Below are positions 61,573-64,000 of a DNA stretch of 64,000 nucleotides, piece after piece. The translations under genes and the position numbers were made by a program. The stretch is from an uncultured Tateyamaria sp. Its GTDB lineage: Bacteria; Pseudomonadota; Alphaproteobacteria; Rhodobacterales; Rhodobacteraceae. The DNA is taken from assembly GCF_947496075.1 (NCBI RefSeq), contig NZ_CANMBJ010000002.1, positions 310,001 to 374,000 on the forward strand, written 5' to 3'. Every line of letters begins with the position of its first letter. Position 1 is the first letter of the stretch. The notes beneath the pieces are model-generated. The model made no database searches, had not been told where the DNA came from, and worked only from the letters and a program-made list of their open reading frames with translations.

Positions 61573-61583
61573 GTGATGTGGGC

Positions 61584-63176
61584 TTAGGCTTTCCAGGTGT
61601 ACTTGCCGGTTTTCCAGTACATCTGCGGGCCGTTCGGGTTCGGTTCCCATCCCTGGACCGATGCGGAGACCGCATCCACGAAATCGTTGAACATGGGCAC
61701 CATCACGCCGCCCTCTTCGTTCATCATGCGACCCATCTGGGAATAGATCTCTTTCCGCTTGCCTTCGTCGATCTCGGCGCGGGCTTCCAGGAGCATGGCG
61801 TCGAATTCAGGGCGCTTCCAGCGTGTGTCGTTCCAGTCTGCCGTGGACAGGTAGGCCGTGGTGTACATCTGGTCCTGCACGGGGCGACCACCCCAGTAGG
61901 AGCAGCAGAATGGTTGCACGTTCCAGACCTCGGACCAGTAGCCGTCATTGGGCTCGCGCTTGATTTCCAGCGGGATGCCTGCCGCCTGGCAGGACTGCTG
62001 GAAGAGGGCTGCGGCATCGACCGCGCCGGGAAAGGCGCCATCGGCGGTGCGCAGGATGATGGGCGACCCATCGTGGCCGGACTTCTTGTAGTGCTCTGCC
62101 GCTTTTTCCAGATCAAAGCTGCGCTGCGGGATCGTTTCGTCAAAGAAAGGATAAGCCGCATTGATCGGCATGTCGTTTCCGACGGATCCATAGCCTTGCA
62201 GGATCTTTTCGACCATTTCCTCGCGGTTGAGCGCGTGTTTCAGGGCCAGCCGCAGTTCGTTTTCGTCGAACGGCGCGGTGTCCACGTGCATGATAAAGAC
62301 GTAGTGGCCGCGTCCTTGGGTCGACAGCACGTTGACGGTCGGGGCACGGTCCAGCAGCTTGGCGATCTTGGGTTCCACGCGGTTGATTGCGTCGACCTGA
62401 CCCGATTGCAGGGCTGCCGTGCGCGCGGTGGCATCGTTCAGCACGATGATTTCGACTGCGTCGTAGTGGGCCACTTGCGTCTGGTCGCCGCCCCAGTAGT
62501 CCGCTTTGCGGGCGAAGGTCATGCGCACGCCGGGCTCATCCGTTTCCAGCGTGTAGGGGCCTGTGCCGATGGCCGCTGCCGGGTCGTCAAAGCCGCCGCC
62601 GGGTTGGATGATCAGGTGATAGTCCGCCATGAGGTAGGGCAGGTCGGCGTTGCCGACGCCCAGCGTCACTTCGAACACGTCGCCGTCGGTGCGCATGCTT
62701 TCGATGCCCTGCACGATACCAAGTGCGCCCGATTTCGATTCCTCGTTCGAGTGGCGTTCCATTGTCTTGAGCACGTCGTCGGCGGTGACCGCCGCGCCGT
62801 TCGAAAACGCGACGCCGCTGCGGATCTTGAACCGCCAGACTGTGGCGTCGTCCGAACCTTCCCAGCTTTCGGCGACCAGCCCCTTGAGGCTGCCGTCGGC
62901 GACCAGTTCGACCAGGGGTTCACCCCACAGGAAACCGCCAGCAAGCGGGACATCGGAGGCCCACGTGGCCGGGTCCTGGCTGTTGGTGGATTCACCACCC
63001 TGAATACCCATCTTGAATGTACCGCCCGCGACCGGTGCGGCCTTGGCTTCGGTGGCGAGCATCGAGGATGCAACGGCCGCCGTGACACCAAGGGCTGCGG
63101 CGCGCGCCATGAATTCACGTCGCGTCATCTTGCCTGCCGCCACCTTGGCTGACAGGTGTTCCAGTTCATTTGACAT
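61584..63176 (-). CDS. Peptide ABC transporter substrate-binding protein (family 5), Tat-exported
   Basis: A 530-residue periplasmic binding protein of the DppA/OppA family. After a helical cytoplasmic stretch there is a twin-arginine signal (TRREFMARAAALGVTAAVAS, about residues 18-37). Family features are VAESWEGSDDATVWRFKIRS near residue 95, VAFSNGAAVTADDVLKTME, LRLALKHALNREEMVEKI near 275 and YWGGRPVQDQMYT near 410. ATG 63176 has GGGAGA upstream. The frame open to 63254 is not needed. The substrate is probably a peptide; the hydrolase upstream suggests Pro-containing or esterified ones. Confidence 0.92.
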   Translation of the reverse strand: MSNELEHLSAKVAAGKMTRREFMARAAALGVTAAVASSMLATEAKAAPVAGGTFKMGIQGGESTNSQDPATWASDVPLAGGFLWGEPLVELVADGSLKGLVAESWEGSDDATVWRFKIRSGVAFSNGAAVTADDVLKTMERHSNEESKSGALGIVQGIESMRTDGDVFEVTLGVGNADLPYLMADYHLIIQPGGGFDDPAAAIGTGPYTLETDEPGVRMTFARKADYWGGDQTQVAHYDAVEIIVLNDATARTAALQSGQVDAINRVEPKIAKLLDRAPTVNVLSTQGRGHYVFIMHVDTAPFDENELRLALKHALNREEMVEKILQGYGSVGNDMPINAAYPFFDETIPQRSFDLEKAAEHYKKSGHDGSPIILRTADGAFPGAVDAAALFQQSCQAAGIPLEIKREPNDGYWSEVWNVQPFCCSYWGGRPVQDQMYTTAYLSTADWNDTRWKRPEFDAMLLEARAEIDEGKRKEIYSQMGRMMNEEGGVMVPMFNDFVDAVSASVQGWEPNPNGPQMYWKTGKYTWKA

Positions 63177-63313
63177 CAATTTCTCCCGGTTGGTCCCCTG
63201 CGCCTTGGCGGCGCGTTTCTTGTTTGCGCCGTTAGCGTACCCATTTGATGACACCCCGCAAGGGGTAATCCGGGAATGTTTTCAGCATTGTGAGCGTCAG
63301 CGGCATGCAGCGC

Positions 63314-64000
63314 CTATAGGTTCCGCCGCGGAACCCTGTCGGTTATCTCGCGTTCGTAAACACGTATATCGTTCTCGAACGCGTCCAGTTTTGCGTTGAG
63401 GTGGAAGTGGGTGGTGTCGGACCACATTGCACACTGCGCCTCGGTGCGCAGGCGAATATCATCGCGTTCGATTTCGTCCGTCCAGTGGCAAGTACCCCTT
63501 GCAGACAAGGGATCATCGGGATGGATGTCCCACCGTTCGCGGGCGATAGAGCCGTGGACCAGGCCGTGGTCCAGATCGCGAACCTTGCCGAAGTCGTCTT
63601 CGATGATCAGGGAGGTGACGCCTGTGACCATGTCGGTTTCCTGACGGCGGGTGTGAGCTTCGAGGCGAAGTTCTTCGGTTTGCCAAGGTGCTGCAGCGTC
63701 CGGTGGTTCGAAGTGGCAGGTGTCAGCGTCAGTCAATGCGTCAATCGACAGTGAACCCGCGTGCAGCGTGACGGTGGCCGCTTCGGGCGCAGGCCAAATC
63801 AGGGGCCAATAGGCCGTGGACACAGAAACGCGCATGCGGTGGCCTGCCGGTACAGAATACGCAATGTGATCCAGATGAAGGTAAACGGCTTCTCGCTGTC
63901 CGGGCGCCAATGCTCTGCCCAGGTGGTCTGCGAGGTTGAGAAGGCCATAAGTGATGCGCGTAGAGGCGCCGTCGGGATGTATGTGGTTCAGCCGCACGGC
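63314..64000 (-). CDS. CocE/NonD-family hydrolase (X-Pro dipeptidyl-peptidase type), C-terminal part, cut by the window
   Basis: About 228 residues from the end of an alpha/beta hydrolase of the CocE/NonD group. What remains is the C-terminal jelly-roll domain (PepX_C): VRLNHIHPDGASTRITYGLL, HLDHIAYSVPAGHRMRVSVS, then TAYWPLIWPAPEAATVTL. The catalytic domain (Ser-Asp-His) lies beyond base 64000. The gene precedes the peptide transporter in the same direction with a 137-base gap, which suggests it acts on the transported peptides or esters. Confidence 0.85.
   Translation of the reverse strand, partial: AVRLNHIHPDGASTRITYGLLNLADHLGRALAPGQREAVYLHLDHIAYSVPAGHRMRVSVSTAYWPLIWPAPEAATVTLHAGSLSIDALTDADTCHFEPPDAAAPWQTEELRLEAHTRRQETDMVTGVTSLIIEDDFGKVRDLDHGLVHGSIARERWDIHPDDPLSARGTCHWTDEIERDDIRLRTEAQCAMWSDTTHFHLNAKLDAFENDIRVYEREITDRVPRRNL

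Noticed and set aside
61560-63152. 530-residue open frame on the plus strand
   Set aside because: Antisense to the peptide-binding protein gene; composition is that of a mirror frame (rich in Val, His, Arg, Gly, no domain).
1-64000. CRISPR array, rRNA genes or a replication origin
   Set aside because: I looked for regularly spaced repeats, conserved rRNA stretches and DnaA-box clusters and saw none.

Overview
The window reads as chromosomal DNA of an alphaproteobacterium, most likely a Rhodobacteraceae (Roseobacter-group) species. The basis is the abundance of TRAP and ABC transporters in long tightly packed operons, the RpiR, LacI and AraC regulators, a SapC-family protein, and a GC-rich intergenic repeat that I associate with that family. 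No phylogenetic marker gene is present, so genus and species cannot be named.

Region 1 (1-7.6 kb): the end of a large secreted protein gene, then an operon with SapC, a TolC-like outer-membrane lipoprotein, a LapB-type ABC transporter and a HlyD/LapC-type adaptor (a complete type I secretion system), followed by a two-helix membrane protein of unknown role. Region 2 (8-16.3 kb): loosely packed DNA with a small winged-helix regulator, a diheme cytochrome c, a yeast-type cytosine deaminase, two AraC paralogues, a DUF3768 protein, tRNA-Ser(GCU) and a truncated phage-type integrase beside it. This looks like the edge of an eroded genomic island.

Region 3 (17.2-24.6 kb) is the most unusual part. 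Three translationally coupled genes encode a compact M3-like metallopeptidase with a HlyC-like C-terminal domain, a stand-alone HlyC-type acyltransferase, and a JmjC/cupin_8 oxygenase. They are followed by a 94-residue peptide with 13 consecutive glycines. Convergent to them lies an operon for an ABC exporter, a HlyD adaptor, a 77-residue membrane protein and a secreted HExxH peptidase. I propose a ribosomally made, post-translationally modified and exported peptide system (RiPP/microcin-like). No RTX protein is nearby for the acyltransferase. The peptide has only one lysine, so the modification chemistry is open. Two poorly supported open frames (25.0-26.3 kb) separate this from the next region.

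Region 4 (26.2-40.4 kb, mostly minus strand): a TRAP transporter with an isocitrate-lyase/PEP-mutase-type enzyme; an NmrA-like reductase; an IS5-type transposase remnant; and a seven-gene operon with an N-formylglutamate-amidohydrolase-like enzyme, TRAP transporter, glutamine-synthetase-like ligase, aldehyde dehydrogenase and iron alcohol dehydrogenase, divergent from an RpiR regulator. Those enzymes fit a gamma-glutamylation route for degrading an amino alcohol. Region 5 (40.7-51.9 kb, plus strand): an eleven-gene ABC transporter and catabolic operon with a dihydroxyacetone-kinase-type kinase, a LacI regulator, a TIM-barrel isomerase and a Gfo/Idh/MocA dehydrogenase, probably for a sugar or polyol. 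Region 6 (51.9-64 kb): tRNA-Gly(UCC), an MsbA-like ABC exporter, an acyl-CoA synthetase, a Tat-exported thioredoxin-like protein, and on the minus strand a peptide ABC transporter with a CocE-type hydrolase (cut by the window end) and an alkaline-phosphatase-superfamily hydrolase.

The left 26 kb is visibly less GC-rich and less compact than the right part. All calls rest on reading the sequence; no database search was possible.
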